A program made the position numbers and the translations under genes. The notes under the pieces were generated by a model. The model was given only the letters and a program-made list of their open reading frames with translations. It made no database searches and was not told the DNA's origin. A stretch of 64,000 bases of DNA from Agromyces hippuratus (GTDB taxonomy: Bacteria; Actinomycetota; Actinomycetes; Actinomycetales; Microbacteriaceae), in contig NZ_JACCFI010000001.1 of assembly GCF_013410355.1 (NCBI RefSeq), forward strand, positions 1,364,001 through 1,428,000. The letters are read 5' to 3'. This document shows positions 6,439 to 13,645 of the stretch, piece after piece (position 1 is the stretch's first letter; each line of letters starts with the position of its first letter).

Positions 6439-8034
6439 ACCGAAGCGACTGACGGCCCCGACCTCTCCACGACCGCCGGCAAGCTCGCCGACCTCAAGCT
6501 GCGCTACCACGAAGCCGTGACGGCGTCGGGTGAGGCGGCGATCGAGAAGCAGCACGCCAAAGGCAAGATGACGGCGCGCGAGCGCATCGCCGAGCTGCTC
6601 GACCCCGGCTCGTTCGTCGAGCTCGACGAGTTCGTGCGGCACCGCACGCACGCGTTCGGCATGGAGGGCAAGCGCCCCTACGGCGACGCCGTCGTCACGG
6701 GCACCGGCACCATCCACGGCCGCCAGGTGGCCGTGTACTCGCAGGACTTCACGATCTTCGGCGGCTCGCTCGGCGAGGTCGCGGGCGAGAAGATCATCAA
6801 GGTCATGGAGCTCGCGCTGAAGACGGGCGTGCCGATCATCGGCATCCTCGACTCGGGCGGAGCCCGCATCCAGGAGGGCGTCGTCGCCCTCGGCAAGTAC
6901 GGCGAGATCTTCCGCCGCAACACCCAGGCGTCCGGCGTCATCCCGCAGATCTCGATCGTCTGCGGCCCTGCCGCCGGCGGCGCGGTGTACTCCCCCGCCC
7001 TCACCGACTTCGTGATCATGGTCGACAAGACCAGCCAGATGTTCGTCACCGGCCCCGACGTCATCAAGACCGTCACCGGTGAGGACGTCGGCATGGAGGA
7101 GCTCGGCGGCGCGCTCACCCACAACACCGTCTCGGGCGTGGCGCACTACCTCGCGAGCGACGAGTCCGATGCGCTCGACTACGCGCGCACGCTCATCTCG
7201 TTCCTCCCCGACAACAACATGACGGATGCCCCGGTGTACGACGCCGAGGCCGAACTCGAGATCACCGATGACGACCGGCGACTGAACACCGTCATCCCCG
7301 ATTCGCCGAACCAGCCCTACGACATGCACTCGGTCATCGAGGGCATCGTCGACCACGCGGACTTCCTCGAGGTGCAGCCCCTGTTCGCCCCGAACATCGT
7401 CGTGGGCTTCGCCCGCATCGAGGGCCGCTCGGTCGGCATCATCGCCAACCAGCCGAGCCAGATGGCGGGCACGCTGAACATCGCGGCCGGCGAGAAGGCC
7501 TCGCGCTTCGTGCGCTTCTGCGACGCGTTCTCGATCCCGATCCTGACCCTCGTCGACGTGCCGGGCTACCTCCCCGGCACCGACCAGGAGTGGACCGGCG
7601 TCATCCGACGCGGCGCGAAGCTGCTCTACGCCTACGCCGAGGCCACCGTGCCGCTCGTCACGGTCATCACGCGCAAGGCCTACGGCGGCGCCTACATCGT
7701 CATGGGCTCCAAGCAGCTCGGCGCCGACATCAACCTCGCCTGGCCGACCGCCGAGATCGCCGTCATGGGCGGCCAGGGCGCCGTGAACATCCTCTACCGC
7801 GGTGAGATCAAGCGTGCAGAGGAGGCCGGCGAAGACGTCGCGGCCGTGCGCACGAAGCTCGCCAACGAGTACACGTACAACGTCGCCTCGCCGTTCCTCG
7901 CCGCCGAGCGCGGTGAACTCGACGGCGTGATCGAGCCCGCGGCGACCCGCGTGGCCGTCGTGAAGGCACTCCGGGCGCTCCGCACGAAGCGCGCGAGCCT
8001 GCCGGCCAAGAAGCACGGGAACATCCCCCTGTAG
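6436..8034 (+). CDS. accD: Acyl-CoA carboxylase beta (carboxyltransferase) subunit
   Basis: The carboxyltransferase component moves the carboxyl group from biotinylated BCCP to acetyl- or propionyl-CoA, giving malonyl- or methylmalonyl-CoA. The 532 residues comprise an N- and a C-terminal crotonase-like domain. Visible features are KGKMTARERIAELLDPGSF, the oxyanion-hole segments SGGARIQEG and GPAAGGAVYSPAL, and in the second half PGYLPGTDQEW and RKAYGGAYIVMGSK. The C terminus KKHGNIPL is typical of actinobacterial AccD4/5/PccB proteins. Substrate specificity (acetyl versus propionyl) cannot be fixed by eye. It is followed 11 nt later by accE, and its partner alpha subunit is encoded 5.6 kb downstream. 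The start follows the leaderless promoter. Confidence 0.93.
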   Translation: MTEATDGPDLSTTAGKLADLKLRYHEAVTASGEAAIEKQHAKGKMTARERIAELLDPGSFVELDEFVRHRTHAFGMEGKRPYGDAVVTGTGTIHGRQVAVYSQDFTIFGGSLGEVAGEKIIKVMELALKTGVPIIGILDSGGARIQEGVVALGKYGEIFRRNTQASGVIPQISIVCGPAAGGAVYSPALTDFVIMVDKTSQMFVTGPDVIKTVTGEDVGMEELGGALTHNTVSGVAHYLASDESDALDYARTLISFLPDNNMTDAPVYDAEAELEITDDDRRLNTVIPDSPNQPYDMHSVIEGIVDHADFLEVQPLFAPNIVVGFARIEGRSVGIIANQPSQMAGTLNIAAGEKASRFVRFCDAFSIPILTLVDVPGYLPGTDQEWTGVIRRGAKLLYAYAEATVPLVTVITRKAYGGAYIVMGSKQLGADINLAWPTAEIAVMGGQGAVNILYRGEIKRAEEAGEDVAAVRTKLANEYTYNVASPFLAAERGELDGVIEPAATRVAVVKALRALRTKRASLPAKKHGNIPL

Positions 8035-8045
8035 GGGCGGACGAC

Positions 8046-8273
8046 ATGAGCGACGACATCGACGACCGCGCCGACGCGCTGCGCTTCGAGACCCGAGTGG
8101 TCACGCCCGAAGACGCCGCAGCGGTCACGGCCGTGCTGCTCGCGGCCCTCGACGAGCAGACGGCGGCCGAGGCATCCGTCGACCCGGGCCGCAGCGCCTG
8201 GGTCCGCAGCGGTGGCGCCATGCGCCGGCCGCTCGTGGTCGGCCCCGGCCGCTGGGTGCGCACCGGAGCCTGA
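8046..8273 (+). CDS. accE: Acyl-CoA carboxylase epsilon subunit
   Basis: A small subunit of 75 residues found only in actinobacterial acyl-CoA carboxylases, where it tightens the alpha-beta complex and raises activity. The family pattern is visible: a VVTPEDAAAVTAVLLAAL helix and a C-terminal W-x-R...RRPLVVGPGRWVRTGA. It starts 11 nt after the accD stop and is surely in the same operon. The N terminus DDIDDRADALRFETR is acidic, as is common in this family. Confidence 0.85.
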   Translation: MSDDIDDRADALRFETRVVTPEDAAAVTAVLLAALDEQTAAEASVDPGRSAWVRSGGAMRRPLVVGPGRWVRTGA

Positions 8274-8351
8274 CCGGATGTCCCCCGAAATCCGATGGCC
8301 GGGCAGCGCTCCTTCGTGTTCTGCACCCGGAACGTCGAGGATTCGGAGAAA

Positions 8352-8372
8352 GGGGGACACATCTTGTCCCCC
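8352..8372 (-). terminator. GGGGGACA stem-loop, possible terminator
   Basis: GGGGGACA, 5-nt loop, TGTCCCCC. On the minus strand it is followed by TTTCT, like an intrinsic terminator; on the plus strand by GAAAT. The same octamer recurs near the surface-protein genes, so a protein-binding role is equally possible. Confidence 0.35.
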
Positions 8373-8521
8373 GAAATGATGACTGTGCGGATTTCGGATC
8401 GTGCACCAATATGGACAGTGCAGGCTCCACAGGAGTCGCCACCGTCATCGGTCGGGTAACCGATGGCAGTTGGGGGCGAGTCAGGGCGACATTCGGGTTG
8501 TCGCGGTGACTCGGGCTTGAT

Positions 8522-8548
8522 GGGGGGCCGATCTCGGATCGGCCCCCC
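8522..8548. terminator. Terminator hairpin of the two-component operon
   Basis: A perfect 12-bp stem GGGGGGCCGATC/GATCGGCCCCCC with a TCG loop begins 37 nt beyond the stop of the last minus-strand gene. There is no clear U-run, as is common in high-GC actinobacteria. Confidence 0.7.
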
Positions 8549-8584
8549 ACCTTCATGTCCGGCCGCGTTCGCTCCCTGCCCTGT

Positions 8585-9583
8585 TCAGAGCTTCCGCGGG
8601 ATCTCCAGCCACAGCTCGACCTCGGCCTCGTCGGTGTCCGCCGCCGAGCCGACCGACTCCCGAAGCCCCACGACCGTGACCGCCACGGACGACGCCTCGG
8701 CCGCCGTGCGGACGATGATCCGATCGGCCGACGAGCCCGCGACCGCGTCGGCCAGACGCGAGAGCACCCGGTTCCGCGTCGCCTCGTCGAGATCGTCGAT
8801 TCCGCCCTCATCGAGGAGGGTGACCGTGATGCCGCGGGCGCGCTGCACCTCGAACCGCACCGCATCGGTCAACAGCATGCGGCCGCGGATCTCGTCGCGG
8901 ATGGCCGCTTCCAGCATTCGGCACTCGGCCTGCTGCGCCGCGGTGAGCGCGCCGCCCCGATCCGCGATGCGTCGCAGCATCGGCGCCGCGAGTCGATTCG
9001 TGTGGGCCAGGCGCATACGGCCCTCGAACAGGTGCGCGTCCTGTGCGGCCTGCCAGGCTGCGGCCTCCCGCTCCGCCTGCGCGTAGCGCCGCGTCTCGCG
9101 CGCGGCACTCGTCAGCGCGCTCGTCAGCATGTGCGCGATGGCCACCCAGACGATGCTGCCGATCACGCCGAGCCCGCCGAGGGAGAACGGCCCCGCCCAG
9201 ACGATGCTCTGCACGGCCAGCGCGATGACGCCGAGCCACGCCGCCGTCAGCTGGCGGCGCGCCGCGGCGATGGTCATGAGGGTGCCGACCGCGGCGACGT
9301 ACCACGTGGCGTACCCGTTCTCGGCGGCGGGGTCGAGCTGGCTCGTCACCAGCAGCGGCATCACGATGGAGACGGCGAGGTCGAACGCCGCGAGCCAGTC
9401 GGGCATGCGCACACGCTTCGCGGGCCAGAGGCTCAGCGTCGTGGCCGTCGAGTAGAGCAGCAGCGCGACGACCGCGGGCCACGGCGAGGCCGCCTGGCCC
9501 AGGGAGTAGACGCCGAGCACGACGTGATAGGCCGAGAACAAGGCGCCCAGCACGAGCAGCAGCCAGCGGGGTATGGAGATCAT
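8585..9583 (-). CDS. Membrane sensor protein with degenerate histidine-kinase-like C terminus
   Basis: 332 residues. Five or so hydrophobic segments span residues 7-155. A cytoplasmic region from about 160 resembles the helical and GHKL parts of the NarL-type kinases, but I see no convincing H-box, no Asn-containing N-box and no DxGxG ATP-lid motif. The C terminus reads SADRIIVRTAAEASSVAVTVVGL, a GHKL-like strand pattern without catalytic residues. It may be a pseudokinase or co-sensor that pairs with the upstream kinase. Its ATG overlaps the kinase stop (ATGA, 9583-9580), so the two are translated together. No exact family is recognised. Confidence 0.65.
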   Translation of the reverse strand: MISIPRWLLLVLGALFSAYHVVLGVYSLGQAASPWPAVVALLLYSTATTLSLWPAKRVRMPDWLAAFDLAVSIVMPLLVTSQLDPAAENGYATWYVAAVGTLMTIAAARRQLTAAWLGVIALAVQSIVWAGPFSLGGLGVIGSIVWVAIAHMLTSALTSAARETRRYAQAEREAAAWQAAQDAHLFEGRMRLAHTNRLAAPMLRRIADRGGALTAAQQAECRMLEAAIRDEIRGRMLLTDAVRFEVQRARGITVTLLDEGGIDDLDEATRNRVLSRLADAVAGSSADRIIVRTAAEASSVAVTVVGLRESVGSAADTDEAEVELWLEIPRKL

Positions 9584-10821
9584 GCGCCGCCACCAGCCCC
9601 CTGCGGCCACGCGAGGGTGACCGTCGTCCCGTGTCCGATGCGCGACTCGACGTGCGCAGCACCGCCCGCGTTGACCATGCGCTCCTCGATCGAGACGCGC
9701 AGGCCGAGGCGCTCGGCGGGCACCTGCTCGATGACGAACCCGCGCCCGCTGTCGGCGATCTCGATGACGCAACCGCCCGCGCGCACTCCCCTGATGCGGA
9801 GCTCGCGCCTCGTGGAAAGGCCCGGCTCGTCGGCGTGCTGCAGGCTGTTGACCATGGCCTGCACGGCCGCCGCGTACAGGGCCTCGACGGCTTCGACCGG
9901 CAACTCGACGCCGCCGGCGTTCACGACCCGCACCGTGAACGGCGTGGTGAACGTGGTGAGCGCGGCGCGCAGCCGTCGCACCAGCACGGGGAGCCCGACC
10001 CGGTCGAGTGCCCGGGGCCCGGTGGCGCCGGCCTCGTCGAGTCGGTGCACGGCGTCGCGGGCCATCCGCGCCGCGAGCTGCTGCTGGTCGGGCGTCGTCG
10101 CCGCTGCCGCCGAGAGCAGGGTGGTCAGCACGCTGTCGTGCACGAGCGCGTCGACCTTGACCCGCTCGATCTCGTTCGCGTGCAGGCGCGCGGCCACGTC
10201 GTAGCGTTCGAGCGCCGCCTCCTGAGCGCTGTCGACCGCTCCGGCGGCCTGGCGCAGCATCGTCACGATGACGAGCACGACGACGCCCAGCACGACGGCG
10301 TACATCGCGTCGAGCACCGCGAGCAGCGGTCCGGCGGCACCGCCGGCGGGCAGGAACCGGATCACGCCGTACCCCGCCGGCACGACGAGCGTGTACACGG
10401 CCGCCCAGGCCGGCGGCACCGCGACGACCGCAGCCGTGGTGGCGACGGTGCACAGGTAGTAGAGCCACGGCGCGGCGCCGCCGAGGGCCGCCGGGTCGTC
10501 GACGAGGAACGGCCATGCCAGGAGGGCGAGCGCATACAGCAGTGCGAAGGCGAGGCACGCCGTGCGCACCGCGACCTTCGTGACGGTCGCGACCGCGAGC
10601 CCGACGATCGCGCCGTACATGACGGCCATGAGCGCGGCGCCGGCGCCGGGCATGAGCGCGCCGACCTGCTCCAGTGCCATCGGAACGGTCTGGGCTCCGA
10701 ACACGAGCCCGAACAGGCCGAGCGCACGGCCCACGACGGTCTCGACCTGGGCGCGGGTCACCGTGGAGCGGCGACGCGAGAGTCGCGTCACCCGCCAGTC
10801 AACGGCGGGCATCTCCACCAT
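9580..10821 (-). CDS. Sensor histidine kinase (NarL/DesK-like)
   Basis: 413 residues. Hydrophobic helices lie between about 30 and 190, followed by a dimerisation/phosphoacceptor helix with H228 in VDALVHDSVLTTLLSAA. The GHKL ATPase has an N-box AVQAMVNSLQHAD (N325), a G1 box IEIADSGRGF (D357) and a closing GHGTTVTLAWPQG. It should autophosphorylate and pass phosphate to the adjacent response regulator. The ligand is unknown. The start at 10821 overlaps the regulator gene by 23 nt; a second ATG at 10812 is an alternative. It is coupled by overlap to the degenerate sensor downstream. The order regulator, kinase, pseudokinase suggests a three-part signalling unit. Confidence 0.82.
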   Translation of the reverse strand: MVEMPAVDWRVTRLSRRRSTVTRAQVETVVGRALGLFGLVFGAQTVPMALEQVGALMPGAGAALMAVMYGAIVGLAVATVTKVAVRTACLAFALLYALALLAWPFLVDDPAALGGAAPWLYYLCTVATTAAVVAVPPAWAAVYTLVVPAGYGVIRFLPAGGAAGPLLAVLDAMYAVVLGVVVLVIVTMLRQAAGAVDSAQEAALERYDVAARLHANEIERVKVDALVHDSVLTTLLSAAAATTPDQQQLAARMARDAVHRLDEAGATGPRALDRVGLPVLVRRLRAALTTFTTPFTVRVVNAGGVELPVEAVEALYAAAVQAMVNSLQHADEPGLSTRRELRIRGVRAGGCVIEIADSGRGFVIEQVPAERLGLRVSIEERMVNAGGAAHVESRIGHGTTVTLAWPQGAGGGA

Positions 10822-11512
10822 CGTCGAGCCCGGGGAGGATCCCGTCTTCGACGGCGCGACGCAGCAGGTCGACCTTCGTCGGCGCCGGGCGGCCCACCTC
10901 GATGTACTTCGCCCGAACGCGGTCGAGGTACTCGCGGGCCGTCGAGTGCGCGATGCCGAGCTGGGCCGCGACGAGCTTCAGCGGGAGCCCCGAGGCGTAC
11001 AGGTGCAGCACGTCGTGCTCGCGGCGGCCGAGCTGCGCCTTCGCGAAGTCGCGATCGGCCTCGATGGCGCTCGCCCACTCGACGTTGTTGAGCACCTCGC
11101 CCCGCGCGACCGTGGCGATCGCGCTGATCACGGCGGACATCGGCGAGGCCTTCGGGATCACACCGGCGGCACCTGCCGCGAGCGACTCGCGCACCGCCGC
11201 GACGCGGTCGGCGATGCTGTGCACGAGCACGGCGCTGCCGGTGGCGAGCACGGCCCGCACATTCTCGGTCACCGAGGAACCGTCGCCGAGCGAGAGGTCG
11301 AGCACGACCACGTCGCACGCGCGACCGGCGAGGCCCTCGAGCAGCTCCGGCACGCTCGCCGCGTCGACCACCACGTCGTAGCCCGCGTCGCGGCACGCCG
11401 CCCGCAGGCCCAGTCGCACCGCCTCGTGGTCGTCGACGATCGCGACCGTCGCAGCGGCATCCGATTCCCGTGTCGGCAGCGCAGCCACGGCGTCCCCCTC
11501 TTCCACGTTCAC
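10799..11512 (-). CDS. NarL/LuxR-type response regulator
   Basis: 237 residues. The receiver domain is about 21-135, with the acidic pair DDH (27-29) and phosphoacceptor D72 in VVVLDLSLGDG. The Thr/Ser and Lys positions are near VLVHSIADR and GVIPKASP. A LuxR-type helix-turn-helix follows (about 165-215: LGRREHDVLHLYASGLPLKLVAAQLGIAHSTAREYLDRVR). It would bind DNA when phosphorylated by the kinase encoded immediately downstream. The GTG start overlaps the stop of the RNA methyltransferase gene (GTGA, 11512-11509), so it is translationally coupled to it. A GTG two codons further in is possible. No target site can be named from sequence alone. Confidence 0.87.
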   Translation of the reverse strand: MNVEEGDAVAALPTRESDAAATVAIVDDHEAVRLGLRAACRDAGYDVVVDAASVPELLEGLAGRACDVVVLDLSLGDGSSVTENVRAVLATGSAVLVHSIADRVAAVRESLAAGAAGVIPKASPMSAVISAIATVARGEVLNNVEWASAIEADRDFAKAQLGRREHDVLHLYASGLPLKLVAAQLGIAHSTAREYLDRVRAKYIEVGRPAPTKVDLLRRAVEDGILPGLDDGGDARR

Positions 11513-12849
11513 ACGATAGCGCGGAGGCGGGCGACCGCTTCGACGTGGTGGGTGTTCGGGAAGAGGTCGTAGGCGCGCAGCTCGTCGAGCTCGTAGCCGC
11601 GTTCGCGGAACAGGCCGACGTCTCGGGCGAAGGCGACGGGGTCGCAGGCGACGTAGACGAGCTGCCGCGGCCGCAGCTCCGCGAGCCGTTCGACGACCTC
11701 GCGCCCAGCGCCGGAGCGCGGCGGGTCGAGCACGATCGTCGCGTCGCGGAGGCGAGCACGATCGGCGCTGCTCGAGTCGGCCTCGAGCTCTGCGAGGTAC
11801 CGATCGACGCGGGCGGTCACGGCCCGTGCGCCGAGCCACTCCGACAGGTTCGCTCCGGCGTGCTCGGTCGCACGCGCGTCGGACTCGACCGTCGTGATGC
11901 GCACGGTCTCGCCGAAGCGGTCGCCGACGGCGGCGGCGAGCAGCCCGACCCCGCCGTAGAGGTCGTGGTTGGCCGCGCGGGGGTCGAAGAGGTCGCCGTC
12001 GACGAGCTCCTGCACGGCCCGGGTGAGTGTCTCCGCCGCACCCCGATGCACCTGCCAGAAGCCGTCGCGGTCGAGCCGGAAGCTGCGCTCGCCCACGCGC
12101 TCCTCGATCGTCGGACGCGCGCCGCGCTTCGGGCGGTCGCCCTCGACCATGACGATGGCGGGGTCGCCGGCACTCGGGGCGACCAGGTCGATCGCGACGG
12201 CGCCCGGGAAACGGTCGCCGAGCGGCGCGAGCGCGGCCAGTTCGGGCACGGCGAGGGGAACGGATGCCACGGGCACGATCGTGTGGCTCCGGGCCGCGTA
12301 GGGCCCGACACGGCCATCCGGGCCGACGTGCAGGCGCATCCGGGTGCGCCAACCGGTGCCGTCGTCGCTCGAGACGCCCGGGGCGAGCCCTGGATCGACC
12401 GGGGCGACCTCGACGGCGACCTCGACGCCCGCCATGCGGGAGAGCGCCTCGCGGAGCACCTCGCCCTTCAGTCCGCGCTGCCGCGCCATGACGATGTGGC
12501 CGAACTCGGCGCCGCCGGGCCGCAGCTCGGGCGCACGGTCGACGGATGCCTCGGCCCACACGTGCTCGCGGCGGTCGGGCGACGCCTCGAGCACCTCCAC
12601 GGTCTCCGCTCGCCAGAACTTCTCCTTGCCCTGGTCGCTGACCCGGGCGGCGACGCGCTCCCCAGGGATCGCGTCGGCGACGAACACGACGCGTCCCTCG
12701 TGCCGGGCGACGAACACGCCGCCGTGCGCGACCCGCTCGACCTCGAGCTCGATCACGGGGCCGTCGGTGGCCGGCGGCTTCGGGGCGGGGCGGGGCGATC
12801 GCGAGGGCTTGCGCCCGCCGCTTCGACGTGGTCGTCGGTTCTCTGGCAT
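11509..12849 (-). CDS. TrmA/RumA-like class I SAM-dependent RNA methyltransferase
   Basis: 446 residues. A basic Arg/Pro tail (1-30) is followed by a TRAM domain (about 31-95: IELEVERVAHGGVFVARHEGRVVFV...IPGERV) and a central domain. The C-terminal Rossmann methyltransferase has the SAM loop LYGGVGLLAAAV, the acidic E in TTVESD, IVLDPPRSGAG and the catalytic Cys in LVYVACDPVAFARD. It would make 5-methyluridine in rRNA or tRNA. The N-terminal Cys set that holds a [4Fe-4S] cluster in RumA is absent (the region reads RPGGAEFGHIVMARQ), so it is the cluster-less type. It heads the four-gene minus-strand operon and diverges from maf with a 45-bp spacer. Confidence 0.85.
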   Translation of the reverse strand: MPENRRPRRSGGRKPSRSPRPAPKPPATDGPVIELEVERVAHGGVFVARHEGRVVFVADAIPGERVAARVSDQGKEKFWRAETVEVLEASPDRREHVWAEASVDRAPELRPGGAEFGHIVMARQRGLKGEVLREALSRMAGVEVAVEVAPVDPGLAPGVSSDDGTGWRTRMRLHVGPDGRVGPYAARSHTIVPVASVPLAVPELAALAPLGDRFPGAVAIDLVAPSAGDPAIVMVEGDRPKRGARPTIEERVGERSFRLDRDGFWQVHRGAAETLTRAVQELVDGDLFDPRAANHDLYGGVGLLAAAVGDRFGETVRITTVESDARATEHAGANLSEWLGARAVTARVDRYLAELEADSSSADRARLRDATIVLDPPRSGAGREVVERLAELRPRQLVYVACDPVAFARDVGLFRERGYELDELRAYDLFPNTHHVEAVARLRAIV

Positions 12850-12882
12850 GCATCGAGCATTCCACAGCGACGCGCCGGCGGG

Positions 12883-12897
12883 CAGGATGGACCCATG
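12883..12897 (+). promoter_or_regulatory. Leaderless promoter of maf
   Basis: CAGGAT (12883-12888), 6 nt, then ATG at 12895. The first -10 base is C instead of T, but the spacing is identical to the other leaderless starts in this window. Confidence 0.45.
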
Positions 12898-13545
12898 CGC
12901 CTCTATCTCGCCTCGACCTCCCCCGCCCGGTTGCAGACCCTTCGCGCGGCCGGCATCGAGCCGATCGCGGCGCCGCCCGGCGTCGACGAGGAGGCGGTGG
13001 TCGCCGCACGCGAGGCCGAGTCCGGCCCGCTCGCCGCGAGGGAGATGGTGCAGCTGCTCGCGCAGGCGAAGGCCGAGGCGCTCGTCGGGGCGGAGCCGGG
13101 CGGCGAGCCGATCGACGGGCTCATCCTCGGCGGCGACTCGGCGTTCCTCACCGGCGGCTCGATCCACGGCAAGCCGCACCTGCCCGAGGTCGCGAAGCAG
13201 CGCTGGCTCGCCCAGAACGGCGGGCACGGCGAGCTGTGGTCGGGCCACTGGCTGATCGACCATCGCGGCGGTCGGGTGAACGGGGCCGTGGGGCGAGCGG
13301 ATGTCGCGACCGTGCGCTTCGCGGCGCTCGACGAGACCGAGATCGACGCCTACGTCGCCAGCGGAGAGCCGCTGCTCGTCGCCGGCGCCTTCACGATCGA
13401 CAGCCTCGGCGGGCCCTTCATCCGCCGCGTCGAGGGCGACCCGTCGACGGTCGTCGGCCTCTCGCTCTCGACGCTCCGCGACCTCGTGCGCGAGCTCGGC
13501 GTGGCATGGCCCTCGCTCTGGAATCGCCGGCCTTCCGCGGAGTGA
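12895..13545 (+). CDS. maf: Maf/Ham1-like nucleoside triphosphate pyrophosphatase
   Basis: 216 residues. It hydrolyses non-canonical or modified NTPs (typically dTTP/UTP or m7GTP) to NMP and pyrophosphate, cleaning the nucleotide pool. The N terminus LYLASTSPARLQTLRAAGI carries the SxxR substrate motif, and GLILGGDSAFL carries the catalytic Asp. KPHLPEVAKQRW and AGAFTIDSLGGPFIRRVEGDPSTVVGLSL complete the Maf fold. In the usual GxDT position it has GGDS. It sits between the divergent RNA methyltransferase and accA; a maf-accA neighbourhood is, as far as I recall, frequent in actinobacteria. Confidence 0.9.
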   Translation: MRLYLASTSPARLQTLRAAGIEPIAAPPGVDEEAVVAAREAESGPLAAREMVQLLAQAKAEALVGAEPGGEPIDGLILGGDSAFLTGGSIHGKPHLPEVAKQRWLAQNGGHGELWSGHWLIDHRGGRVNGAVGRADVATVRFAALDETEIDAYVASGEPLLVAGAFTIDSLGGPFIRRVEGDPSTVVGLSLSTLRDLVRELGVAWPSLWNRRPSAE

Positions 13546-13587
13546 GCCCGCAGGTCGATTGTCGGTCTCCGCAAGAGACATCCGCTC

Positions 13588-13617
13588 TTTTTGTGGAAGG
13601 CGCCCAAAGAGCCGACC
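13588..13617 (+). promoter_or_regulatory. Candidate operator upstream of accA, matching the accD element
   Basis: TTTTTGTGGAA, then CAAAGAG and CGACC. It aligns with TTTTTGTAGGAA...CAAGGAAG...CGGCC at 6379-6409. The T-run ends 37 nt before the TAGGCT box, against 40 nt at accD. Confidence 0.45.
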
Positions 13618-13628
13618 GGCGCGCGCAA

Positions 13629-13645
13629 TAGGCTTGAGCATTATG
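13629..13645 (+). promoter_or_regulatory. Leaderless promoter of the carboxylase alpha subunit
   Basis: TAGGCT (13629-13634), 8 nt, then ATG at 13643. No Shine-Dalgarno sequence is seen. Confidence 0.5.

Larger units (their letters stand above)
8274..8584. other. 311-bp convergent intergenic region with TGTCCCCC repeats and a strong hairpin
   Basis: No coding gene is apparent. The 13-nt word TGTCCCCCGAAAT occurs at 8279-8291 and 8365-8377, and an inverted copy GGGGGACA is at 8352-8359. The central copy can pair with either flanking copy: a compact 8-bp stem with a 5-nt loop (8352-8372), or a long stem using TGTCCCCC and TCCGA at 8279-8295 against TCGGA and GGGGGACA at 8342-8359. A 7-bp stem CATCGGT/ACCGATG lies further right, and the terminator at 8522-8548 closes the region. 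Confidence 0.5.

Noticed and set aside
8279..8377. CRISPR-like repeats
   Set aside because: Only three copies of an 8-13 nt word, one inverted, with unequal spacing and no cas genes.
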